Assembly: GCA_026125925.1 (NCBI GenBank)
Contig: JAHCKF010000240.1
Coordinates: forward strand, 1 to 5,727
DNA length: 5,727 bases
Origin: Pseudolabrys sp.
GTDB lineage: Bacteria > Pseudomonadota > Alphaproteobacteria > Rhizobiales > Xanthobacteraceae
Direction of reading: 5' to 3'
Part shown: positions 1-5,727 of the stretch, piece after piece
How positions within the stretch are numbered: the stretch's first letter is position 1
Layout of the letters: every line of letters begins with the position of its first letter
Notes under the pieces: model-generated
Databases searched by the model: none
What the model saw: only the letters and a program-made list of their open reading frames with translations
What the model was told of the DNA's origin: nothing
Position numbers and translations under genes: made by a program

Positions 1-1556
1 AAGCCGTTGCCGCCATGCACCTGCACCGCGTTGTCGGCATTGGCCCAGGCGACGCGCGCGCCATAGAGCTTGGCCATGCCGGCCTCGAGATCGCAGCGCC
101 GGCCGGAATCCTTCTCGCGCGCGGCGTGATAAGTGAGCTGGCGCGCGATCATGATCTCGACCGCCATCATCACGATCTTGTCGGCGACGCGCGGGAAATC
201 GGCGATCGGCCGCGCGAACTGGATGCGGTTGGTGGCGTATTCCATCGCCTGCTCCATCGCCGCCTGGGCGACACCGATGGCGCGCGCCGCTGTCTGGATG
301 CGCGCGGATTCGAAGGTCTGCATGAGTTGCTTGAAACCCATGCCCTCGACGCCGCCGAGCAGGTTCTCCGCCTTCACTTCGAAGCCGTCGAAGGCGATCT
401 CGTATTCCTTCATGCCGCGATAGCCGAGCACCTCGATTTCGGTGCCGGTCATGCCCTTGGCCGGGAACGGATTGGCATCGTCGCCGCGCGGCTTTTCGGC
501 GAGCAGCATCGACAGGCCGCGATGCCCGGGCTCCTTGGGGTTGGTGCGGACCAGCAGCGTCATCAGATCGGCGCGCACCGGATGCGTGATCCAGGTCTTG
601 TTGCCGTAGACTTTATAGACATCGCCTTCGCGCACGGCCCGGGTCTTCAGCGACGCCAGATCCGAGCCGGTGTTCGGCTCGGTGAACACCGCGGTCGGCA
701 GCACCTCGCCGGACGCGATCTTCGGCAGCCACTTGGCCTTCTGCTCCGGCGTGCCGCCACCGAGAATGAGCTCGGCAGCGATTTCCGAGCGGGTGCCGAG
801 CGAGCCGACGCCGATATAGCCCCGCGACAATTCCTCGGAGACGACGCACATCGATTCCTTGCCGAGGCCCATGCCGCCGAATTCTTCCGGAATGGTGAGG
901 CCGAAGACGCCGAGCTCTGACATCTGCCCGACGACCTCGTAAGGGATGTAGCTGTTGGTGCGATGCCAGCCATGGGCGTGGCCGACGACTTCGGCATCGG
1001 AGAAGCGGCGCATCTCGTCACGGATCGATTCCAGCGTTTCGTCGAGGCCGGCGGCGCCGATGGTGGCGCCGTGGCTCTGCCGCATCAATTCCATCAGCCG
1101 GGCGCGCCGCTCGGCGGTGTTGCCGCTGGCGATCAACCTTTCGACGCCCGGGGTCAGGCGCGACGCCACCTGCGCCATCGATAATCCCATGTCGGCCGGC
1201 CGCACGATCTCACCTTGGCTCATCGGGATGCCGCCCAGGGTCTGAGCCAGGCATTCACCGAGACCGATCCAGGTCAGATGCTCCTCGACTTCGCCGAAGC
1301 TGCCGGAAGCCGTCATCCGCTCGGCATAGGCGGCGAGCTGTTTGACCGCCTCGACATAGGTGGCCAGCCAGGCCAGCCCGTGGGTCGCCCGCTGCTCGCG
1401 ATCAAACAACTTGCCGAGGGCATGGCCTTCGACGGTCACCTTGCCGCGCACCTTGGCGGTGGCGTCCGCCAGGATCGCCTCCATGGCGGTCACCGCCTCG
1501 CGGGCGATGTCGCGCAAGTCGTGGTCGGAGGCGGTACGGGAGGCGGCAGTCGGCAT
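1..1556 (-). CDS. mcd: Methylsuccinyl-CoA dehydrogenase, C-terminus cut by window edge
   Basis: FAD-dependent acyl-CoA dehydrogenase that oxidises (2S)-methylsuccinyl-CoA to mesaconyl-CoA in the cytoplasmic ethylmalonyl-CoA pathway. I translated this frame by hand from ATG at 1556 to position 1: about 518 codons with no stop. Residues 1 to about 160 form an N-terminal extension absent from ordinary acyl-CoA dehydrogenases (380-400 aa) but typical of Mcd. The dehydrogenase core follows: IPEEFGGMGLG near 224-234, the flavin/substrate motif TAVFTEPNTGSD at about 288-299, FESARIQTAARAIG from 415, NRIQFARPI at 443-451 and VHGGNGF at 513 onwards. The last 35-45 residues, probably including the catalytic glutamate segment, lie outside the window. 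The start is supported by GGGGA seven bases upstream. The gene diverges from the chemoreceptor gene and shares its strand with ccr 3.2 kb away. Alternatives are another long acyl-CoA dehydrogenase such as an AidB-like protein, but the extension plus nearby ccr strongly favours Mcd. Confidence 0.92.
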   Translation of the reverse strand, partial: MPTAASRTASDHDLRDIAREAVTAMEAILADATAKVRGKVTVEGHALGKLFDREQRATHGLAWLATYVEAVKQLAAYAERMTASGSFGEVEEHLTWIGLGECLAQTLGGIPMSQGEIVRPADMGLSMAQVASRLTPGVERLIASGNTAERRARLMELMRQSHGATIGAAGLDETLESIRDEMRRFSDAEVVGHAHGWHRTNSYIPYEVVGQMSELGVFGLTIPEEFGGMGLGKESMCVVSEELSRGYIGVGSLGTRSEIAAELILGGGTPEQKAKWLPKIASGEVLPTAVFTEPNTGSDLASLKTRAVREGDVYKVYGNKTWITHPVRADLMTLLVRTNPKEPGHRGLSMLLAEKPRGDDANPFPAKGMTGTEIEVLGYRGMKEYEIAFDGFEVKAENLLGGVEGMGFKQLMQTFESARIQTAARAIGVAQAAMEQAMEYATNRIQFARPIADFPRVADKIVMMAVEIMIARQLTYHAAREKDSGRRCDLEAGMAKLYGARVAWANADNAVQVHGGNG

Positions 1557-1563
1557 AGAGCGG

Positions 1564-1568
1564 TCCCC
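1564..1568 (-). promoter_or_regulatory. Ribosome-binding site of mcd
   Basis: On the minus strand the sequence reads GGGGA, followed by a seven-base spacer (CCGCTCT) and ATG at 1556. This is a good Shine-Dalgarno match at normal spacing and fixes the mcd start at 1556. Confidence 0.7.
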
Positions 1569-1583
1569 AGATACGATGTTTTT

Positions 1584-1596
1584 GGCCCGGCGGGCC
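1584..1596. repeat. Small GC-rich hairpin in the mcd leader region
   Basis: GGCCC at 1584-1588 and GGGCC at 1592-1596 are perfect complements around a three-base centre; read as a palindrome it is six bases each side of one central G. It begins 28 bases upstream of the mcd start codon. A T-run (TTTTT, 1579-1583) lies on the left side in plus-strand reading and reads as A on the minus strand, so it is not an intrinsic terminator for either gene. It could be a leader structure or a protein site, or be trivial in GC-rich DNA. Confidence 0.3.
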
Positions 1597-1600
1597 CCCG

Positions 1601-1628
1601 ACAGTACGCGTGCACTGCACAAAAGCAA
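1601..1628 (-). promoter_or_regulatory. mcd: Possible mcd promoter
   Basis: On the minus strand TTGCTT (1628-1623) is followed after 16 bases by TACTGT (1606-1601). The first is a fair match to the TTGAC-type -35 box and the second a weak match to a -10 box. This would place the transcript start near 1594 and give a leader of roughly 38 bases with the mcd ribosome-binding site inside it. The boxes are degenerate, so this is only a candidate; its interest is that an 11-bp palindrome sits exactly in the spacer. Confidence 0.22.
1610..1620. promoter_or_regulatory. Palindrome GTGCACTGCAC, possible operator upstream of mcd
   Basis: GTGCA and TGCAC are perfect inverted repeats around a single central base. 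The site is 54 bases upstream of the mcd start, in the divergent region, and falls between the candidate -35 and -10 elements of mcd. A short dyad in that position is a usual place for a regulator of the TetR, GntR or similar type. It is known that ethylmalonyl-CoA pathway genes are regulated by such proteins in some bacteria (for example the TetR-type CcrR acting on ccr in Methylobacterium). No known consensus could be matched here. Confidence 0.3.
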
Positions 1629-1673
1629 AGTGGGCGCCTGGGCGGCCCGGAATGAACAATAAAATTAACCATT

Positions 1674-1725
1674 TCGGGTTCATCTGTGACCATTGCCCCA
1701 GTGCGCCGCGTGCCATTGAACCCGA
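1674..1725. repeat. 9-bp perfect inverted repeat upstream of the chemoreceptor gene
   Basis: TCGGGTTCA at 1674-1682 and TGAACCCGA at 1717-1725 are exact reverse complements separated by 34 bases. The left arm follows an A/T-rich patch (about 1652-1674), which is unusual in this GC-rich window, and the right arm ends 25 bases before the preferred chemoreceptor start. It could be two half-sites for a dimeric regulator, a looped leader RNA, or coincidence. No T-run follows the right arm, so it is not a terminator. Confidence 0.35.
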
Positions 1726-1750
1726 TAACAACCGACATCGGCCCGTACCC

Positions 1751-3766
1751 ATGCGCCTCATCACGGCCAGGATGTTGTCATGGTCGCCGAAACGGCTGCT
1801 GACATCCTTTTCGGTGCGCACCCGCATCGTGACGCTCGCCCTGATCCCGGTCGTCGGATTTTTCGCCAATGGTCTGACCTTCATCGCCGGTGAAGGCGAG
1901 GTCTCTCGCGCTTTTCAGACCGTTGACCGGTCGCACGCGTTGACCGACGCCAGCCGCGATCTCAAGATCGCCATTGCTTCCATCCGGATCGCTGCGAAGG
2001 ATTTCGGCCGCGAGCGGAATTTCACGCTCGATGCCTTTAACGAATCTCACCAACTGGCGATGAAGAGCCTGAATACCATCGAGGCTCTGATCGGCAATTC
2101 GCGCCTCGACGACATCAGGGCGCTGCGCGCCGATCTCACCGCCATCAGAACAAATTACGACGACCTCTATCAGCTTCAGCGCGTCCTTGGCTTTTCCGAC
2201 GAGGACGGCGTGCGCTGGGCGCTCCGCGATACCGGCAATACGATTGAAGCGACCATCAATAACAGCCTGACCTGGGTCGCCGATGCGGAAGCGCGCAAGA
2301 TCACCGTGCTGCTTCTGACAATGCGGCATCAGGAGAGCGAGTACCGGCTCCAGCCGAGTGAACTGACGCTGTTTCAGTTCGAGGCCGGCTATAAGGCATT
2401 CCTCCGCCTGTTCGAGGGCATCGACGGCACGCCCGAACTCAAGAGCGGCGTCGAAAATCACGTGAAGGACTATGCCGACACCTTCGCCTACTGGGTCTCG
2501 CTACGCGACCGCACCCATCCGCTGCGCACGCTGATCGACATCGACAGCCAGAACATGCTGCCGCGTGTCGATGCCGTGATCCTGTCGGCTAACGGTGCCG
2601 CCCAGCGCGCGGCAGCGGCGCTCGGCAAATCGCAAAGCGATACGCGCCACGGCATCATCGTGGTCGGCGCCGTGATGGCGATCCTCGGCCTGGTGTTCAG
2701 CTGGCTGATCGGCCGCAGCATCACGCGGCCGCTCGACCGCCTGGGCGCCGCGATGAAGGCGCTCGCCGCCGGCGACACCGCAACCGCCATTCCGGCCACC
2801 CGGTCGCACGACGAGATCGGCGCCATGGCGCGCACCGTGCTTGTGTTCCGCGATTCCATGATCGAGCGCGAGAAGATGTCGCAAACCCAGAGCGAACAGA
2901 GCCGCGCCCGCGAGACGCGCAGCAACAGCATCGCCGCGGCGATCCACCGGTTCGAGGCATCGGTCGGCGCGGTGCTCGGCAAATTGCGCGCGGCCTCACA
3001 ACGGCTCGAGACCAGCTCCACCGATCTCAATCGCACGGCCGACACGGTGTCGCACGAGGCCAGCACCGCCGAGCAGCGGGCGAGCGCTGCGTCCGACAAT
3101 GTCAGCACCGCGGCCGGCTCGGTCGAGGAACTGGCGCTGTCGATCGAGGCGATCGCCACGCAGGCAACGCAATCCAGCGGCGTGGCCAGCCGTGCCGTCG
3201 CCGAGGCCAAACAGACCGCCGGCACCATGACAGAGCTCGGCATCGCCGCGACACGCATCGGCGAGGTGGTCGGCCTCATTCAGGCCGTCGCCGGGCAGAC
3301 CAATCTATTGGCGCTCAACGCGACGATCGAGGCGGCGCGCGCCGGCGAGGCCGGGCGCGGCTTTGCCGTGGTGGCCGCGGAGGTCAAATCGCTCGCGGCG
3401 CAGACCGCCCGCTCGACCGAAGAGATCGCCGAACAGATCGGCGGCATCCAGTCGGCCGCGGCGGGGGCCACGCTGGCGATCGAGCAGGTCAATACCATCA
3501 TCGGCGAAATGGCCTCGATCGCCACCGCCGTCGCGGCCACCGTCGAGCAGCAGAACGCCGCAGTCGCCGCCATTGCCGAAGGAGTCAGCCGCGCCTCCAA
3601 CGAAGCCCGCACCGGCGCCGAGGCGATGAGCCGGGTGGCCGGCGTCACCACCGACGCGCGTTCGACCGCCGCCGACGTCAAGAACCTCGCCGATACGGTC
3701 GCGGTCGAAGCCGAGAGCCTGGAAGCCGAGGTGCGGAGGTTCCTCAGCGACGTGCGCGCGGCCTGA
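1751..3766 (+). CDS. Methyl-accepting chemotaxis protein with HBM-like sensor
   Basis: Membrane chemoreceptor, 671 aa from ATG 1751, that should signal through CheW/CheA. In order: a short basic cytoplasmic N-terminus; TM1 at about 26-46; a periplasmic, probably all-helical domain at about 47-300; TM2 at about 301-321; HAMP at about 322-377 ([12 protein letters not shown] at its start, [10 protein letters not shown] near its end); then a long helical signalling domain. The conserved hairpin tip begins [19 protein letters not shown] at residue 515 and continues [11 protein letters not shown]. The C-terminus ends [14 protein letters not shown], without a CheR-binding pentapeptide. In the sensor, [12 protein letters not shown] and [10 protein letters not shown] (from residue 191) resemble the paired helical motifs of HBM domains; this is an inference. 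The frame stays open upstream to GTG 1610 and ATG 1652, and ATG 1772 is also possible. 1751 is chosen because it gives a short basic leader before TM1, although no clear ribosome-binding site precedes any of them. The ligand is unknown. Confidence 0.93.
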   Translation: MRLITARMLSWSPKRLLTSFSVRTRIVTLALIPVVGFFANGLTFIAGEGEVSRAFQTVDRSHALTDASRDLKIAIASIRIAAKDFGRERNFTLDAFNESHQLAMKSLNTIEALIGNSRLDDIRALRADLTAIRTNYDDLYQLQRVLGFSDEDGVRWALRDTGNTIEATINNSLTWVADAEARKITVLLLTMRHQESEYRLQPSELTLFQFEAGYKAFLRLFEGIDGTPELKSGVENHVKDYADTFAYWVSLRDRTHPLRTLIDIDSQNMLPRVDAVILSANGAAQRAAAALGKSQSDTRHGIIVVGAVMAILGLVFSWLIGRSITRPLDRLGAAMKALAAGDTATAIPATRSHDEIGAMARTVLVFRDSMIEREKMSQTQSEQSRARETRSNSIAAAIHRFEASVGAVLGKLRAASQRLETSSTDLNRTADTVSHEASTAEQRASAASDNVSTAAGSVEELALSIEAIATQATQSSGVASRAVAEAKQTAGTMTELGIAATRIGEVVGLIQAVAGQTNLLALNATIEAARAGEAGRGFAVVAAEVKSLAAQTARSTEEIAEQIGGIQSAAAGATLAIEQVNTIIGEMASIATAVAATVEQQNAAVAAIAEGVSRASNEARTGAEAMSRVAGVTTDARSTAADVKNLADTVAVEAESLEAEVRRFLSDVRAA

Positions 3767-3829
3767 CGTCCCGGCCACTTGCAAACGGCCGCCTGATCGC
3801 CATTCTCCGAACAGCGGATCGCCCGCACC

Positions 3830-3833
3830 GGAA
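3830..3833 (+). promoter_or_regulatory. Weak ribosome-binding site for the YihY-like gene
   Basis: GGAA lies nine bases before TTG 3843. No in-frame ATG or GTG occurs between the chemoreceptor stop and 3843 in this frame, so this weak site is the best support for a TTG start. Confidence 0.4.
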
Positions 3834-3842
3834 CCCTGCCTC

Positions 3843-4757
3843 TTGCGCTATCTCAGGCTGACTTCGCGCTGTCTGCTCGACGCCTTCCGCCAGTTCCTGG
3901 CCGACGACGGCTGGGCGATCGCCAGCCATATCGCGCTGTCGACGCTGATGGCGCTGTTTCCGTTTCTCATCGTCTGCACGGCGCTGGCCGGCGTGTTCTT
4001 CGGTTCCAACGAACTGGCCGACGAGGCGGCGCGCATCCTGCTCGAGACCTGGCCGGCGCAGGTCGCCGGACCGATCGCAGCCGACGTCCGCGGCGTGCTG
4101 GTCGGCAGCCGCGGCAACGTGCTGACCTTCGGCGTGCTGTTCGCCGTGTATTTCGCCTCGAGCGGCGTCGAGAGCCTGCGCATCGCGCTCAACCGCGCCT
4201 ACAGCATGACCGAGCGGCGGCCGTGGTGGCTGCTGCGTATCGAATCGATCGCTTACGTGCTGGTCGGCGCGGTCAGCCTGCTGGTGTTCTCGTTCCTCGT
4301 CGTGCTGGCGCCGTTCATCTGGTACAAGATCGTCCACTTCGTGCCGACGCTCGAGCCCCTGAGCGATCTCGTGACGCTGTCGCGCTTTGCAACCGCCGCG
4401 GTCATCCTCGTCGTCGCATTGATGATCGTGCACCGCTGGCTGCCGGCGGGACGGCGCGACTTCATCGACGTCGCGCCCGGCATCACCGCGACCTTGGCGC
4501 TGTGGCTAATCTGCGGCGCCGCCTTCGGCCGCTATCTCGCCGATTACGCCTTCGCTTACGTCAACATGTATGCCGGGCTCGCCTCGGCGATGATCGCGCT
4601 GATCTTTCTTTACGTCTGCGCGTCGATCTTCATCTTCGGCGGCGAACTGAACTCTGTGGTGCTGAAATGGCGGCTCGACCGGCTGACGGCAGCGGCCGCG
4701 CGCGCAGCCCATTCGGCCACGCCGCCGACCGACAAGGACGCGCCCGCGCTGCCTTAG
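3843..4757 (+). CDS. YihY/BrkB-family (UPF0761) inner-membrane protein
   Basis: Integral membrane protein of 304 aa with about six hydrophobic helices (roughly residues 30-53, 92-113, 135-159, 181-199, 210-232 and 243-268). Family hallmarks visible are DGWAIASHIAL then ALFPFL at the N-terminus, a small-residue-rich third helix, and the C-terminal block YAGLASAMIALIFLYVCA followed by GGELN at 266-270. Length is normal for the family. Members were once called ribonuclease BN, a name now known to be wrong for this family; their molecular function is not established, with a transporter or envelope role usually suspected. The hydrophilic C-terminal tail (about 280-304) is Ala/Pro-rich and probably cytoplasmic. 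TTG 3843 is the chosen start, since the frame upstream runs open into the chemoreceptor gene without ATG or GTG. The 76-bp gap after the chemoreceptor and shared strand make cotranscription possible. Its stop lies five bases from the converging ccr stop. Confidence 0.88.
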   Translation: MRYLRLTSRCLLDAFRQFLADDGWAIASHIALSTLMALFPFLIVCTALAGVFFGSNELADEAARILLETWPAQVAGPIAADVRGVLVGSRGNVLTFGVLFAVYFASSGVESLRIALNRAYSMTERRPWWLLRIESIAYVLVGAVSLLVFSFLVVLAPFIWYKIVHFVPTLEPLSDLVTLSRFATAAVILVVALMIVHRWLPAGRRDFIDVAPGITATLALWLICGAAFGRYLADYAFAYVNMYAGLASAMIALIFLYVCASIFIFGGELNSVVLKWRLDRLTAAAARAAHSATPPTDKDAPALP

Positions 4758-4762
4758 TCCCT

Positions 4763-5727
4763 TTAGCCCTGCCCCGAAACCTCGAGCACGTCCTCGAAGG
4801 TCTTCAGCCCCGTCATCGGCGCGTTCACCAGGCATGCCATGTTGCCGGGCGGGTGCTGGTTCTTCCACATCATGGTGTGCGCCTTCGGGATCTCCAGCCA
4901 CGGGAAGGTCTTGGACAGGCACGGGTCGATGCGGCGCTCGAGCACGAAACGGTTGGCCTGCGAGGCTTGCTTCAAGTGCGCGAAGTGCGAACCCTGAATG
5001 CGCTTCTGCCGCATCCATACATAGCGCGCGTCGAAGGTGATGTTGAAGCCGGTGGTGCCGGCGCAGAAAACGACCATGCCGCCGCGCTTCACCACCATGC
5101 ACGACACCGGGAAGGTCTGCTCGCCGGGATGCTCGAACACGATGTCGACGTCGCGCTTGCCGGTGATGTCCCAGATCGCCTTGCCGAAGCGGCGCGCTTC
5201 CTTGGCCCAGTCGTTGAACTCGGGCGAGTTGACCTGAGGCAACTGGCCCCAGCACTTGAAGTCCTTGCGGTTGATCACGCCCTTGGCGCCGAGGTTGTAG
5301 ACATACTCGGCCTTGGAATCGTCGGAGATGACGCCGATGGCGTTGGCGCCGGACGCGGCGGCGAGCTGAATGCCGAACACGCCGAGGCCGCCGGAGGCGC
5401 CCCACACCAGCACATTGTCGCCCGGCTTCATCGTGTGCGGCGCGTGGCCGAACAGCATGCGATAGGCGGTGGCGAGCGTCAGCGTGTAACAGGCCGACTC
5501 CTCCCACGACAGATGCGCCGGCTTGATCATCAACTGGCGCGACTGCACGCGGCAGAACTGCGCGAACGAGCCGTCCGGGGTCTCATAGCCCCAGATGCGC
5601 TGCGACGGCGACAGCAGCGGATCGCCGCCGTTGCAGTCCTCGTCGTCGCCGTCGTCCTGGTTACAGTGAACGATGACTTCGTCGCCGACCTTCCAGCGCT
5701 TCACCTTGGAGCCGACCGCCCAGACGA
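4763..5727 (-). CDS. ccr: Crotonyl-CoA carboxylase/reductase, N-terminus beyond window edge
   Basis: NADPH-dependent enzyme of the medium-chain dehydrogenase/reductase superfamily that converts crotonyl-CoA plus CO2 to (2S)-ethylmalonyl-CoA, the committing step of the ethylmalonyl-CoA pathway. About 320 C-terminal residues are visible, ending SGQG with TAA at 4763-4765; family members are about 430 aa, so roughly the first 110 are missing. The frame is open to the right edge (VWAVGSKVKRWKVGDE), so the GTG at 5704 is internal and not a start. Visible signatures: the acidic NQDDGDDEDCNGGDP loop; GYETPDG (5570-5590), whose aromatic-Glu pair corresponds to the Phe-Glu CO2-site pair of characterised Ccr; nucleotide-binding WGASGGLGVFG (about 5375-5412); DIVFEHPG; and GSHFAH with the His at 4985-4987, matching the active-site histidine that holds CO2. 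These make Ccr much more likely than a plain quinone reductase or acryloyl-CoA reductase. All expected residues in the visible part are intact. Confidence 0.95.
   Translation of the reverse strand, partial: VWAVGSKVKRWKVGDEVIVHCNQDDGDDEDCNGGDPLLSPSQRIWGYETPDGSFAQFCRVQSRQLMIKPAHLSWEESACYTLTLATAYRMLFGHAPHTMKPGDNVLVWGASGGLGVFGIQLAAASGANAIGVISDDSKAEYVYNLGAKGVINRKDFKCWGQLPQVNSPEFNDWAKEARRFGKAIWDITGKRDVDIVFEHPGEQTFPVSCMVVKRGGMVVFCAGTTGFNITFDARYVWMRQKRIQGSHFAHLKQASQANRFVLERRIDPCLSKTFPWLEIPKAHTMMWKNQHPPGNMACLVNAPMTGLKTFEDVLEVSGQG

Noticed and set aside
15..920. Long plus-strand open frame of 301 codons
   Set aside because: It lies antisense to mcd; its translation is His/Arg/Asp-rich low-complexity sequence typical of the reverse of a GC-rich gene, with no recognisable domain.
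1584..1596. GC hairpin beside a T-run as an intrinsic terminator
   Set aside because: The T-run precedes the hairpin on the plus strand and reads as A after it on the minus strand, so the orientation is wrong for both strands, and no gene ends here.
2488..3279. Minus-strand open frame of 263 codons opposite the chemoreceptor
   Set aside because: Ala/Ser/Arg-rich shadow of the chemoreceptor signalling region, with no domain or ribosome-binding site.
3779..3784. TTGCAA palindrome as a site for short-chain acyl-CoA-type regulators
   Set aside because: A lone 6-mer with no second copy nearby, lying between the chemoreceptor and YihY-like genes and not upstream of a pathway gene; expected by chance.
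3806..3818. TCCG-AACAG-CGGA hairpin as the chemoreceptor terminator
   Set aside because: The stem is only four base pairs and no T-run follows.
3744..4433. Minus-strand open frame of 229 codons opposite the YihY-like gene
   Set aside because: His/Asp/Arg/Gln-rich antisense shadow; the plus-strand frame has clear membrane helices and family motifs.
4506..5507. Minus-strand open frame of 333 codons spanning the yihY-ccr junction
   Set aside because: It is in a different frame from ccr on the same strand, is very Arg-rich, and crosses two well-supported genes.
5702..5704. GTG as the start of ccr
   Set aside because: The frame continues upstream to the window edge with conserved Ccr sequence (VWAVGSK), so this codon is an internal valine.

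Overview
The window is a high-GC stretch of bacterial chromosome, most likely from an alphaproteobacterium of the Hyphomicrobiales (Rhizobiales) type. The strong G/C third-position bias, the alphaproteobacterial style of the ethylmalonyl-CoA enzymes and the character of the chemoreceptor point there. The exact genus cannot be read from the sequence. No rRNA, tRNA, CRISPR array, insertion sequence or other mobile element was seen.

Layout: (1) positions 1-1556, minus strand: most of methylsuccinyl-CoA dehydrogenase (mcd), with its C-terminus cut off at the left edge. (2) 1557-1750: a 194-bp divergent intergenic region holding the mcd ribosome-binding site, a possible mcd promoter with an 11-bp palindrome in its spacer, a small GC hairpin and a 9-bp inverted repeat on the chemoreceptor side. 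(3) 1751-3766, plus strand: a complete methyl-accepting chemotaxis protein with a helical, HBM-like periplasmic sensor. (4) 3843-4757, plus strand: a six-helix YihY/BrkB-family inner-membrane protein with a TTG start. (5) 4763-5727, minus strand: the C-terminal three quarters or so of crotonyl-CoA carboxylase/reductase (ccr), whose N-terminus lies beyond the right edge.

The unifying theme is acetyl-CoA (C2) assimilation without isocitrate lyase. Ccr reductively carboxylates crotonyl-CoA to ethylmalonyl-CoA. After epimerisation and the mutase reaction (genes not in this window), Mcd oxidises methylsuccinyl-CoA to mesaconyl-CoA. These are the two enzymes most diagnostic of the ethylmalonyl-CoA pathway. 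They lie on the same strand but are separated by two plus-strand membrane-protein genes, so they must be transcribed separately. The chemoreceptor between them has a sensor resembling a domain class known to bind small organic acids. A link between sensing and C2 metabolism is therefore a reasonable but untested hypothesis. The YihY-like protein has no evident link to the pathway.

I did not find a convincing novel system. The points most worth a second look are the locus arrangement, the possible operator in front of mcd and the unidentified ligand of the chemoreceptor.
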